16,538 nucleotides of DNA from Draconibacterium sp. (lineage in GTDB: Bacteria; Bacteroidota; Bacteroidia; Bacteroidales; Prolixibacteraceae), in the NCBI GenBank assembly GCA_030595485.1, contig JAUVDE010000023.1, forward strand, positions 1 through 16,538, in the 5' to 3' direction. The notes beneath the pieces are model-generated. The model was given only the letters and a program-made list of their open reading frames with translations, was not told the origin of the DNA and searched no databases. The translations under genes and the position numbers were made by a program. Shown piece by piece: positions 1-6,369 of this stretch. Every line of letters starts with the position of its first letter. Position 1 is the first letter of the stretch.

Positions 1-985
1 CATTCTTTCAAGTATTAGCAACGAAGTTAGAATTTATGAGGGTTTTGTTGCCGACAATACTTTGGCCATAGAAATGCTCGAAAACGACATTAAAGGGATG
101 AAGACCGAATATGCTGAAATGATTAAGCTGGCCTATAAAAATAAAAATACCGGCGATGAGCTTCTTTTTCTTTTATCAGCAGAAACTTTTAATCAGGCTT
201 ACCGGCGGCTTTTGTATTTTAGGCGCTACACCGAATTCAGACAAAAACAGGCAGAAATCATTGAAGCTGTTCAAACCGTTTTAAACGAAAATGTTAAAAA
301 ACTGGAGCAGCAAAAGGCTGTAAAACAAGGCTTAATTGGTCGAACGGAAAGCGAAAAGCAGCAATTGTCGCAGGAAAAGGGACAGCAAAATTCGGAGCTT
401 AAAAATCTACAAAGTCAAAAACGAAACTTGCAAAAAAAGCTGAACCAGCAACGAAAAGTTGAGCAGCAATTGGAGCGTGAGATTCAAAAAATTATTGAGG
501 AGGAGGCCCGTAAAAATCAAGCTAAAGGCGGTTCTGGGTTTGCACTAACTCCTGAACAAAAATTGATTGGAAATAACTTTGAGCAAAACAAAAAACGTTT
601 GCCCTGGCCGGTGGAGCGTGGCGTTATTGTCGAACATTTTGGTGTGCATCGGCACCCGGTATTAACCAATGTGCAGGTACAAAATAATGGTGTTAATATC
701 GCCACCGAAACTGGAGCAAAAGTGAGGGCTATTTTTAATGGTGAGGTAAGCCGGGTGTTTGGTATTTCGGGTGGAAATACGGCAGTAATTATTCGCCATG
801 GAAAATATTTAAGTGTATACTCGAACTTACGCGAAGTAGTGATTAAAAAAGGCGACAAAGTTTCGACCAAACAAAGTATAGGTACAGTTTACACCGATTA
901 TAACGAGGGTAATAAATCGGTACTGAAATTTCAAATTTGGAAAGAAAGTACTAAACTTAATCCTGAACTTTGGATTGGTCGATAG
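1..985 (+). CDS. EnvC-like murein hydrolase activator, M23/LytM-fold protein (5' partial)
   Basis: The reading frame is open from base 2 with no start, so the gene begins before the window. The visible part is a long Glu/Lys/Gln-rich coiled coil (roughly bases 62-530), then a short linker and a C-terminal M23/LytM-type beta domain (about 600-985). This is the EnvC/NlpD-like architecture of a periplasmic protein that activates cell-wall amidases during division. The usual zinc ligands are missing: the H-x(3)-D pair is replaced by Asn codons at 686 and 695 (NNGVNIA), the Y-x-H-L position reads YSNL, and the terminal HLHF motif reads VLKFQIW. It should therefore be a non-catalytic regulator, as EnvC is, rather than an endopeptidase. 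An export signal would lie in the missing N-terminus. The family is clear; the partner amidase is unknown. Confidence 0.88.
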   Translation, partial: ILSSISNEVRIYEGFVADNTLAIEMLENDIKGMKTEYAEMIKLAYKNKNTGDELLFLLSAETFNQAYRRLLYFRRYTEFRQKQAEIIEAVQTVLNENVKKLEQQKAVKQGLIGRTESEKQQLSQEKGQQNSELKNLQSQKRNLQKKLNQQRKVEQQLEREIQKIIEEEARKNQAKGGSGFALTPEQKLIGNNFEQNKKRLPWPVERGVIVEHFGVHRHPVLTNVQVQNNGVNIATETGAKVRAIFNGEVSRVFGISGGNTAVIIRHGKYLSVYSNLREVVIKKGDKVSTKQSIGTVYTDYNEGNKSVLKFQIWKESTKLNPELWIGR

Positions 986-994
986 AACAATTTT

Positions 995-1026
995 TCTTTG
1001 TGTCCTTCGTGTTTTTGTGGTTTAAA
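995..1026. repeat. short tandem-like intergenic repeat
   Basis: Between two convergent genes the plus strand reads TCTTTGTG, TCCTTCGTG, TTTTTGTG in succession, followed by GTTTAAA. On the minus strand these are three 8-9-base units of the form CACRAAGGA. Sequences of this look recur between genes in Bacteroidota and other bacteria, but that is recalled knowledge and was not checked here. No coding function is seen. Confidence 0.4.
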
Positions 1027-1056
1027 ATTTCTGAAGAAAAGGCTTCATTCAAGCAA

Positions 1057-1404
1057 TTATTGCTTATCAACCTTTTCCTTAATCTCCTTTAAATGCGCCA
1101 AAATTTCCATTGTCACAGGATTTTCGGTTGCAGCATTACGCATCTCTTCTTTTCGGAAACCGAGCTTGGTGTCCAATCTTCCCAGAATTAATGAGAATAG
1201 TACAAAAACTACCATCATTATGGGATAGGTAATCAACTTGTTTTCATCTAGAAAATTACGGATACTTTCGTCTTTAAAATCGTTAAGGAACATAAAAGCA
1301 ATCATTATAAAACTAATGTAACCAATGTACATTCGGGCACGGTCGACATAAATCTTCCAACGAATAAATGTGCGTCTATTTAATTGAATACCAAATGCTT
1401 TCAT
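1057..1404 (-). CDS. small two-helix membrane protein, unknown function
   Basis: A 115-residue protein that I do not recognise. It has a basic N-terminus (about residues 1-24), a hydrophobic segment at about 25-41, a charged loop (FKDESIRNFLDENK), a second hydrophobic segment at about 58-74, and a charged helical C-terminus (EILAHLKEIKEKVDKQ). It is probably an inner-membrane protein with a cytoplasmic amphipathic tail. Its ATG follows the stop of the upstream GNAT gene with a one-base gap, so the two are probably cotranscribed and translationally coupled. It converges on the EnvC-like gene. Its pairing with an acetyltransferase gives no firm hint of function. Confidence 0.72.
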   Translation of the reverse strand: MKAFGIQLNRRTFIRWKIYVDRARMYIGYISFIMIAFMFLNDFKDESIRNFLDENKLITYPIMMVVFVLFSLILGRLDTKLGFRKEEMRNAATENPVTMEILAHLKEIKEKVDKQ

Positions 1405-1405
1405 G

Positions 1406-2239
1406 TTAATTCGAGTTTAGATTTAATTTCATTTTTATTTGAGAAAGAATAGGCTTTAATCCTAGTTTCTGTAAAAATATACCAGTCTCAGGATGGTTAC
1501 CATCTGTGTTAAATACACCTATTTCACAAGTACATAGTTGAGCAAAATATTGAAATAGACTTGTTCCTATTCCTTGCTTTCGAAATTCAGGTTTCACAGC
1601 GAATTGTGCCACTCTTCCCAATTTTACATTCGCATAGATGTAGCCAACCAATTCATCGTTTAAAAATGCACCAATCAGTTGGTAATCGGCTAATTTAGCT
1701 AAAGTTGCTGTTGACTGTTGCCAGGAGGGTTGCCATTCCCAAAAACTTTGTAATGTAGTTAAATCAGTGCTTTCAATATTGGAAATTTGCACCGAAGAGT
1801 TTCTTTTCAATTCCAGCAGTTTTCCCTTAAAACAAGGCAATTCTCGTTCTTTTATAAAACCAACCTTTTCGTAGGATTTTATCGCCTGAGTATTTTCATC
1901 AATTACTTCCAAGCGAACCTCAGAAACACCATTACTTTTTAATATTGGCAGAATATAATTGTACATTTTAACGGTAGCGTGTTGTCCTCTAAATTCTGGA
2001 ATAACACCTGTTCCTGCATTGTAGGCAACATTTTTTCTAAGTGCATGTAGAATGAATGCAACAGGTTTTCCTTCCACAAAAACGCCTACCGATTTATCCA
2101 ATTGAATAGCCTCCGAATCAATTTTTTCCTGCATGAAATCCGAACTTAATTCAACTTTTATAAAATAATCGGCAAAAGCATCGTTAAACAACTTTGTAAT
2201 TTCAGCTGTGGAAAGTTTTTCGAGTGTATTCAAATGCAT
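1406..2239 (-). CDS. tandem-domain GNAT family N-acetyltransferase
   Basis: A 277-residue protein with two GNAT folds. Domain 1 (about residues 10-140) has the segment VIPEFRGQHATVKMY and the downstream NTQAIKSYEKVGF motif. Domain 2 (about 150-275) has VKPEFRKQGIGTSLF followed by GIFLQKLGLKP. GNAT enzymes transfer an acyl group from acyl-CoA to an amine through an R/Q-x-x-G-x-G/A loop. Domain 2 has this loop intact (R220-K-Q-G-I-G225). In domain 1 the glycines are replaced (R84-G-Q-H-A-T89), so that half may bind CoA poorly and have a structural or substrate role. The substrate cannot be predicted. The gene is followed one base later by a small membrane protein and is separated from the Crp/Fnr gene upstream by a strong terminator, so it should have its own promoter in 2240-2291; no perfect -7 box was found there. 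Confidence 0.88.
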   Translation of the reverse strand: MHLNTLEKLSTAEITKLFNDAFADYFIKVELSSDFMQEKIDSEAIQLDKSVGVFVEGKPVAFILHALRKNVAYNAGTGVIPEFRGQHATVKMYNYILPILKSNGVSEVRLEVIDENTQAIKSYEKVGFIKERELPCFKGKLLELKRNSSVQISNIESTDLTTLQSFWEWQPSWQQSTATLAKLADYQLIGAFLNDELVGYIYANVKLGRVAQFAVKPEFRKQGIGTSLFQYFAQLCTCEIGVFNTDGNHPETGIFLQKLGLKPILSQIKMKLNLNSN

Positions 2240-2291
2240 TTTTCTTCGGTTTATTTAAAAAACGTCAGCTTCAGGAAAAAAGTATAGAAAC

Positions 2292-2317
2292 AAAAAAACC
2301 GGCCATAAACCGGTTTT
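2292..2317 (-). terminator. intrinsic terminator of the Crp/Fnr gene
   Basis: Read on the minus strand, an 8-base perfect stem (AAAACCGG / CCGGTTTT) with a 7-base loop is followed by a run of seven T. It starts about 20 bases past the regulator's stop codon and insulates the GNAT gene downstream. The A-run on one side and T-run on the other could let it work weakly in both directions. Confidence 0.88.
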
Positions 2318-2335
2318 AATGGTGCAATATTTTAA

Positions 2336-3037
2336 TTATAAATTAGCAACTCTTGTAAGCGATGGAATATCTAAAAACTTAATTTTTCTTCCTTGTAATT
2401 CAATTAATTTATCGTGTTTAAATTCTGATAATAAACGAATTACTGATTCAGTAGCTGTTCCAACCATATTTGCTAATTCTTCACGGGTAAGCGAAATTTG
2501 CAAAGTATTTTGATTGTCTAACTCAAAGTTTTCTTTTAGTAATAAAAGAACCTCAGCTAAACGTTCACGCACCGTTTTTTGTGCAATGTCGGTAATGTAA
2601 TCGTTGGCTTGACGTAACTCGTGACAAACAATTTGTAACATATGGTGCGAAAATTGCCAGTTACTCTGAATTAAATAAAGTAAGGTTTGGTAGGGTATAT
2701 GACACATCGCGGCATCGTCAATTACCTTGGCTGTTGTACAGGCCAGCTCTTGACTTAACAACGAACGGTAAGCAATAATTTCCCCTTTTTTGGCAAAACG
2801 AATAATTTGCTCTTTTCCGTCAATTCCGGTTTTAAACACCTTGACAATTCCACGCGTCACACAAAAGAATCCGGTAAGCCGGCTTCCTTCACGATAAATA
2901 ATTGTTCCTTTTTTATACAACGAACAAGTTTTCTCGTAATTCAAACGAGTAAATTCATCTTCGGTTAATTTCTTAAACAACTGAAAACCAGTCAAATTTG
3001 CTTCTTCGTCGCTTGGTCTCTTTATGGCACTTCTCAT
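2336..3037 (-). CDS. Crp/Fnr family transcriptional regulator
   Basis: A 233-residue regulator with an N-terminal cyclic-nucleotide-binding-type beta barrel (about residues 18-130; KKGTIIYREGSRLTGFFCVTRGIVKVF is typical), a dimerisation helix (about 130-170) and a C-terminal winged helix-turn-helix (about 181-225; SLTREELANMVGTATESVIRLLSEF). The recognition helix keeps the Glu and Arg (TESVIR) that contact DNA in CRP and FNR. There is no N-terminal cysteine cluster, so an FNR-type 4Fe-4S oxygen sensor is unlikely; the cysteines (38, 59, 100, 112, 138) are scattered. The cAMP-contact residues of CRP are not evident, so the ligand is unknown. It is divergent from an OsmC-family gene, and a perfect inverted repeat lies between the starts, suggesting autoregulation or control of osmC. 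Confidence 0.92.
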   Translation of the reverse strand: MRSAIKRPSDEEANLTGFQLFKKLTEDEFTRLNYEKTCSLYKKGTIIYREGSRLTGFFCVTRGIVKVFKTGIDGKEQIIRFAKKGEIIAYRSLLSQELACTTAKVIDDAAMCHIPYQTLLYLIQSNWQFSHHMLQIVCHELRQANDYITDIAQKTVRERLAEVLLLLKENFELDNQNTLQISLTREELANMVGTATESVIRLLSEFKHDKLIELQGRKIKFLDIPSLTRVANL

Positions 3038-3097
3038 TTCTGTTAAAATACTTTGTTAATAAAACTGAAACCTATTTTTAATTAAAGCCTAAAAATA

Positions 3098-3116
3098 CAA
3101 TTATCTACAATAATTG
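3098..3116. promoter_or_regulatory. candidate operator: perfect 7-5-7 inverted repeat
   Basis: CAATTAT-ctaca-ATAATTG is a perfect 7-base inverted repeat with a 5-base spacer. It sits about 60 bases upstream of the regulator's ATG and about 30 bases upstream of the OsmC -7 box. Its position and symmetry suit a dimeric regulator such as the adjacent Crp/Fnr protein. The arms run CAA...TTG, opposite in orientation to an FNR site (TTGAT...ATCAA), so the binder is uncertain. Confidence 0.45.
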
Positions 3117-3147
3117 GAAAACTATTTATATACATATTTAGATATTG

Positions 3148-3155
3148 TATATTTG
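3148..3155 (+). promoter_or_regulatory. Bacteroidota -7 box for the OsmC-family gene
   Basis: TATATTTG is an exact match to TAnnTTTG, 40 bases upstream of the ATG, giving a leader of about 35 bases. No convincing -33 TTTG is present at the normal distance, which may mean that an activator is needed. Confidence 0.6.
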
Positions 3156-3195
3156 TGCTACAAAGAAATTCAAAACAATTTAAAATTCGGATGTT

Positions 3196-3612
3196 ATGAA
3201 GCATGTAGTAGATATGTTGTGGACAGATAAGATAGCCTTTGAAGCAGATATGGATGGGCACAAAGTTGTAATCGACGCGTCGGAGGAAGTGGGTGGCAGC
3301 GATTTAGGTCCTCGTCCAAAGAAATTAATGCTTACTGCGCTTGCCGGTTGTACCGGAATTGATGTGGTTATGATTTTGAAAAAAATGAAGGTTGAATTCG
3401 AAGCTTTTAATGTAATTGTTGAAGGTGAATTAACTGAGGAACATCCGAAATATTACAATAAAATGAAAGTGGTATATCAATTTAAAGGGAAAGATTTACC
3501 CATGGCCAAACTTGAAAAGGCTGTAAAACTTTCAGAGGAAAAGTATTGTGGTGTAAGTGCCGTTTACAAACAGGTAATGGAAATGGAAACTGAAGTTCGT
3601 ATAGTAGAGTAA
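3196..3612 (+). CDS. OsmC/Ohr superfamily protein (YhfA-like)
   Basis: A 138-residue protein with the two redox cysteines of the OsmC/Ohr superfamily: C52 in TALAGCTGIDVV and C118 in EEKYCGVSAVY. Family members are cytoplasmic dimers that reduce organic hydroperoxides through this cysteine pair. The motif context and length (near 135-140 residues) match the YhfA-like branch better than Ohr. Many YhfA-like proteins have no proven substrate, so peroxidase activity here is an inference. The start is preceded by a purine-rich stretch and an upstream -7 box. The gene is monocistronic, with a terminator just after the stop, and is divergent from the Crp/Fnr regulator, which may control it. Confidence 0.9.
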   Translation: MKHVVDMLWTDKIAFEADMDGHKVVIDASEEVGGSDLGPRPKKLMLTALAGCTGIDVVMILKKMKVEFEAFNVIVEGELTEEHPKYYNKMKVVYQFKGKDLPMAKLEKAVKLSEEKYCGVSAVYKQVMEMETEVRIVE

Positions 3613-3635
3613 GAATATTTACACAAAATAAAGTG

Positions 3636-3667
3636 AAAGCAATCTTTTTTTGAAGGTTGCTTTTTTT
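3636..3667 (+). terminator. intrinsic terminator of the OsmC-family gene
   Basis: A stem of about 10 pairs (AAGCAATCTT with AAGGTTGCTT, one T-G wobble) closes a short T-rich loop and runs into seven T (3661-3667). It lies 24 bases after the OsmC stop and before the aldehyde dehydrogenase start. Confidence 0.85.
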
Positions 3668-3668
3668 A

Positions 3669-3676
3669 TACATTTA
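3669..3676 (+). promoter_or_regulatory. possible -7 box for the aldehyde dehydrogenase gene
   Basis: TACATTTA differs from TAnnTTTG only in the last base and lies 25 bases before the ATG. A separate promoter is expected here because a terminator precedes it. This single near-match is weak evidence. Confidence 0.3.
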
Positions 3677-3700
3677 AAGGTTTAAACGAAGCGATAAAAT

Positions 3701-5065
3701 ATGCTAAAATCAATAAATCCCGTAACAAACGAAGTTGTAAAAACTTACGAACCACACACAAAAGATGGTGTAAAGTCGATTATAAACTCGGTTGATAAAA
3801 CTTGGCATCATTGGCGAAGTACATCTTTTATGTATCGTGGACAATTGATGCAAAACCTTGCCAGTATTTTACGAAGCAAAAAAGAAGAATTGGCATTTTT
3901 AATGGCGCAGGAAATGGGCAAATTAAAAAAGGAAGGGATTGCCGAAATTGAAAAATGTGCTTCGGTTTGCGATTATTATGCAGCCAATGCCGAAACTTTT
4001 TTAGCAAATGAACCTATTCAAACAGAGGCAACAAAATCATTTGTTTCGTATCAACCTTTAGGAACAATATTGGCAGTTATGCCATGGAATTTTCCGTTTT
4101 GGCAGGTATTTCGTTTTGTCGCACCAACTGTAATGGCAGGCAATACGGCGGTTTTAAAACATGCCAGTAATGTTCCCGGTTGCGCAGTTGCCATCGAAGA
4201 ATTATTTCGTGAAGCTGGGTTTCCTGAAAATGTTTTTCGCAGTTTGTTAATTGGCAGCAATTTAGTGAAGGAGGTAATTCAACACAAAGCTATAAAAGGT
4301 GTAAGTTTAACAGGAAGCACACCGGCAGGAAAAAGTGTGGCCGCTATTGCCGGAAGTGAATTAAAAAAATGTGTATTGGAATTAGGCGGTAGTGATCCTT
4401 ACCTGATTTTGAAAGATGCTAACATAGAAGAAGCTGCTAAAATTTGTGCGTCGGGCCGTCTTTTAAATGCCGGACAAAGTTGCATTGGTGCCAAACGTTT
4501 TATTGTTGTTGAAGAGGTGTATGCGCAGTTTTTAGAGCATTTTACCCATGAAATGAATGCTGCTCACTTTGGCGACCCTTTTGATGAAGAATCGACAATG
4601 GGCCCCATGGCGCGCGAAGATTTAAGAGAGGAGCTTCATCAGCAAGTGGTAAGTTCAATGGAGAAAGGTGCCGAAGTTGTTATTGGTGGCGAAATTCCGC
4701 ACCGAAAAGGAACTTATTATCCTCCAACTATTCTTGAAAATGTACAGCCGGGAATGCCGGCTTATGATGATGAATTGTTTGGTCCGGTGGCTTCGGTAAT
4801 TAAGGTGAAAGATGTGGAGGAGGCGATTAGAGTGGCAAATGACACCGAATTTGGATTAGGGGCGGCGGTGTTTACATCGGATATAAAACAGGGCGAAAAT
4901 ATAGCTGAAATGCAGCTGGAAGCTGGTGCTTGTTTTGTAAACGATTTCGTAAAATCGGATCCTCGCTTGCCATTTGGAGGTATTAAAACCAGTGGCTTTG
5001 GTCGCGAATTGTCCATTCATGGAATTAAGGAGTTTATGAATGCTAAAACGGTGGTAGTCAAGTAG
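3701..5065 (+). CDS. NAD(P)-dependent aldehyde dehydrogenase, probably succinate-semialdehyde dehydrogenase
   Basis: A 454-residue aldehyde dehydrogenase superfamily enzyme that oxidises an aldehyde to the acid using NAD(P)+. Visible motifs are the PWNFPFW segment with the catalytic-site N130, the cofactor-binding LTGSTPAGKSVA (about 203-214), the general base E227 in LELGGSDPYLIL, the catalytic nucleophile C261 in NAGQSCIGAKRF, and the C-terminal LPFGGIKTSGFGRELS. Overall similarity is to the short YneI/Sad-type succinate-semialdehyde dehydrogenases (about 455-462 residues), which act in GABA or 4-hydroxybutyrate catabolism. The substrate is inferred from general resemblance, and no GABA transaminase is nearby. 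The start fits the family N-terminus (SINPVTNEVV). The 3' end overlaps the converging membrane-protein gene by 8 bases. Confidence 0.9.
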   Translation: MLKSINPVTNEVVKTYEPHTKDGVKSIINSVDKTWHHWRSTSFMYRGQLMQNLASILRSKKEELAFLMAQEMGKLKKEGIAEIEKCASVCDYYAANAETFLANEPIQTEATKSFVSYQPLGTILAVMPWNFPFWQVFRFVAPTVMAGNTAVLKHASNVPGCAVAIEELFREAGFPENVFRSLLIGSNLVKEVIQHKAIKGVSLTGSTPAGKSVAAIAGSELKKCVLELGGSDPYLILKDANIEEAAKICASGRLLNAGQSCIGAKRFIVVEEVYAQFLEHFTHEMNAAHFGDPFDEESTMGPMAREDLREELHQQVVSSMEKGAEVVIGGEIPHRKGTYYPPTILENVQPGMPAYDDELFGPVASVIKVKDVEEAIRVANDTEFGLGAAVFTSDIKQGENIAEMQLEAGACFVNDFVKSDPRLPFGGIKTSGFGRELSIHGIKEFMNAKTVVVK

Positions 5066-5381
5066 TCTTTTTGACGGTTTTGTAGGGTTTCCATTGAAAT
5101 ATTTTCCGACCAACAAATTGACCAATAAAATATGAACCCAATAGAAATGGAGCCAGTTTCCAGCTAAGCTCTAATTGATGAAATTTACGAATCATAACTA
5201 TTAAGGGAACCGGAGCATGAATAGCTACAAACCACAGTACCGATAACTTTTTTAAACCACCACGCCAATAACCAAAGGGTAGGTTTACAAGAATAGTGGC
5301 AAGGCAAGTAATTAAAATCCGCCACCAAAGTTCTTCAGTAGCAGTTTCAGGTAAAAAGCTCATGTTTAGTAGAATGTCCAT
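5058..5381 (-). CDS. small integral membrane protein at the end of the heme gene cluster
   Basis: A 107-residue protein, not recognised as a named family. It has three likely membrane segments: about residues 20-36 (WWRILITCLATILVNLPFG), 47-64 (LSVLWFVAIHAPVPLIVMI) and 75-92 (LAPFLLGSYFIGQFVG), with a basic tail ending KPYKTVKKTT. Its ATG lies one base past the ferrochelatase stop, so the two are probably coupled. The context suggests a role linked to heme or porphyrin handling at the inner membrane, but nothing in the sequence proves it; no conserved His pair or CxxC is seen. An in-frame Met at residue 7 is an alternative start. The last 8 bases overlap the converging aldehyde dehydrogenase gene. 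Confidence 0.72.
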   Translation of the reverse strand: MDILLNMSFLPETATEELWWRILITCLATILVNLPFGYWRGGLKKLSVLWFVAIHAPVPLIVMIRKFHQLELSWKLAPFLLGSYFIGQFVGRKIFQWKPYKTVKKTT

Positions 5382-5382
5382 A

Positions 5383-6369
5383 TTACTCTTTTTTCAATCC
5401 ATCCCTAATTATTTCATTCAAAGCTTCCACCCAAGTATCTTCTGCATTTAAACTTGCTACCAACTGCAACTTCTCTCCTCCATTTTTTATGAATTCCTGT
5501 TGATAATCCAGTTCAATTTCAACGATAGTTTCCAGGCAATCCGTAACAAACGAGGGTGCCAAAACCAATATTTTCTTTTTGCCATCGCGTAGTTTTTTAA
5601 GCAGTAATTCATCGGAAAAAGGGGTTAACCAGTTTTTTGATAAACGCGATTGAAAACCAAGAGAATAGCCAGATTTTGAAAGATTTAGTCCTTCTGAAAT
5701 TAACCTAGCTGTTTCTTTACAAGCCTTACTGTATGAATAATTGCTAATATTTTCTGGTTTACTTTTTTCATCCTGACGATTGGGTAAACCGTGAAAAGAA
5801 AAAAAGATGTGATCATAAGTTTCTGGCTGATATTTTTTTGCTTGTTCTGCAAATGCTTCTACAAATTTGGGATGCTCGTAAAACTGCCCGATTTGTACAC
5901 ATTCAATTTTAAGATTTTGTTTCTGAATTTCGCTTTCAACAGCCACAAAAGAACTTTCGGTAGTTGAAAGTGCATGCTGTGGGAACAAGGGCACGACAAC
6001 TAATTTTTCAAAACCATCCTGTTTAATTTCTGAAAGTGCTTTTTTATAACCTGGTTTTCCATAACTCATTCCAAAGTAAACCTTGCAGTTATTATCTGCC
6101 TTTGCTTGTAGTTTGTCTTTTAATTCCTCGGAGATATAAATAAGTGGCGAGCCTTTTTCAGTCCAAAGCCGTTGATAAAGAGCTGTGGATTTTTTAACCC
6201 GAAAAGGAATAATAATCAGATTTACCAAAATTTTTCGAAGCAACCACGGAAGGTCAATTACGCGTTTGTCGTTTAGAAACTCCGAAAGAAACTTTCGCAC
6301 AGCCGATTGGTTGGGTGCATCCGGGCTACCAACATTCATCAGCAATATGGCTGTTTTGGCTTGTGTCAT
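5383..6369 (-). CDS. hemH: ferrochelatase
   Basis: A 328-residue enzyme that inserts Fe2+ into protoporphyrin IX to make protoheme, the last step of the pathway. Family motifs are clear: MNVGSPD at the N-terminus, GMSYGKP (about 100-106), the catalytic H193 in FFSFHGLPNR, GFQSRLSKNWLTP (about 238-250) and APSFVTDCLETIVEIE with the conserved acidic residue E280. Length is normal for the bacterial enzyme. The ATG overlaps the stop of the upstream oxidase gene by 4 bases (ATGA), which implies translational coupling. Because the neighbours are HemN and a protoporphyrinogen oxidase, the protoporphyrin-dependent route is implied rather than the coproporphyrin route of Gram-positive bacteria. Confidence 0.96.
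   Translation of the reverse strand: MTQAKTAILLMNVGSPDAPNQSAVRKFLSEFLNDKRVIDLPWLLRKILVNLIIIPFRVKKSTALYQRLWTEKGSPLIYISEELKDKLQAKADNNCKVYFGMSYGKPGYKKALSEIKQDGFEKLVVVPLFPQHALSTTESSFVAVESEIQKQNLKIECVQIGQFYEHPKFVEAFAEQAKKYQPETYDHIFFSFHGLPNRQDEKSKPENISNYSYSKACKETARLISEGLNLSKSGYSLGFQSRLSKNWLTPFSDELLLKKLRDGKKKILVLAPSFVTDCLETIVEIELDYQQEFIKNGGEKLQLVASLNAEDTWVEALNEIIRDGLKKE

Noticed and set aside
2336..3037. Annotation of the regulator as an oxygen-sensing Fnr
   Set aside because: No N-terminal cysteine cluster for a 4Fe-4S centre.
5045..5081. Possible bidirectional terminator between the convergent genes
   Set aside because: Only a 5-base stem with interrupted outer pairing and no continuous T-run.
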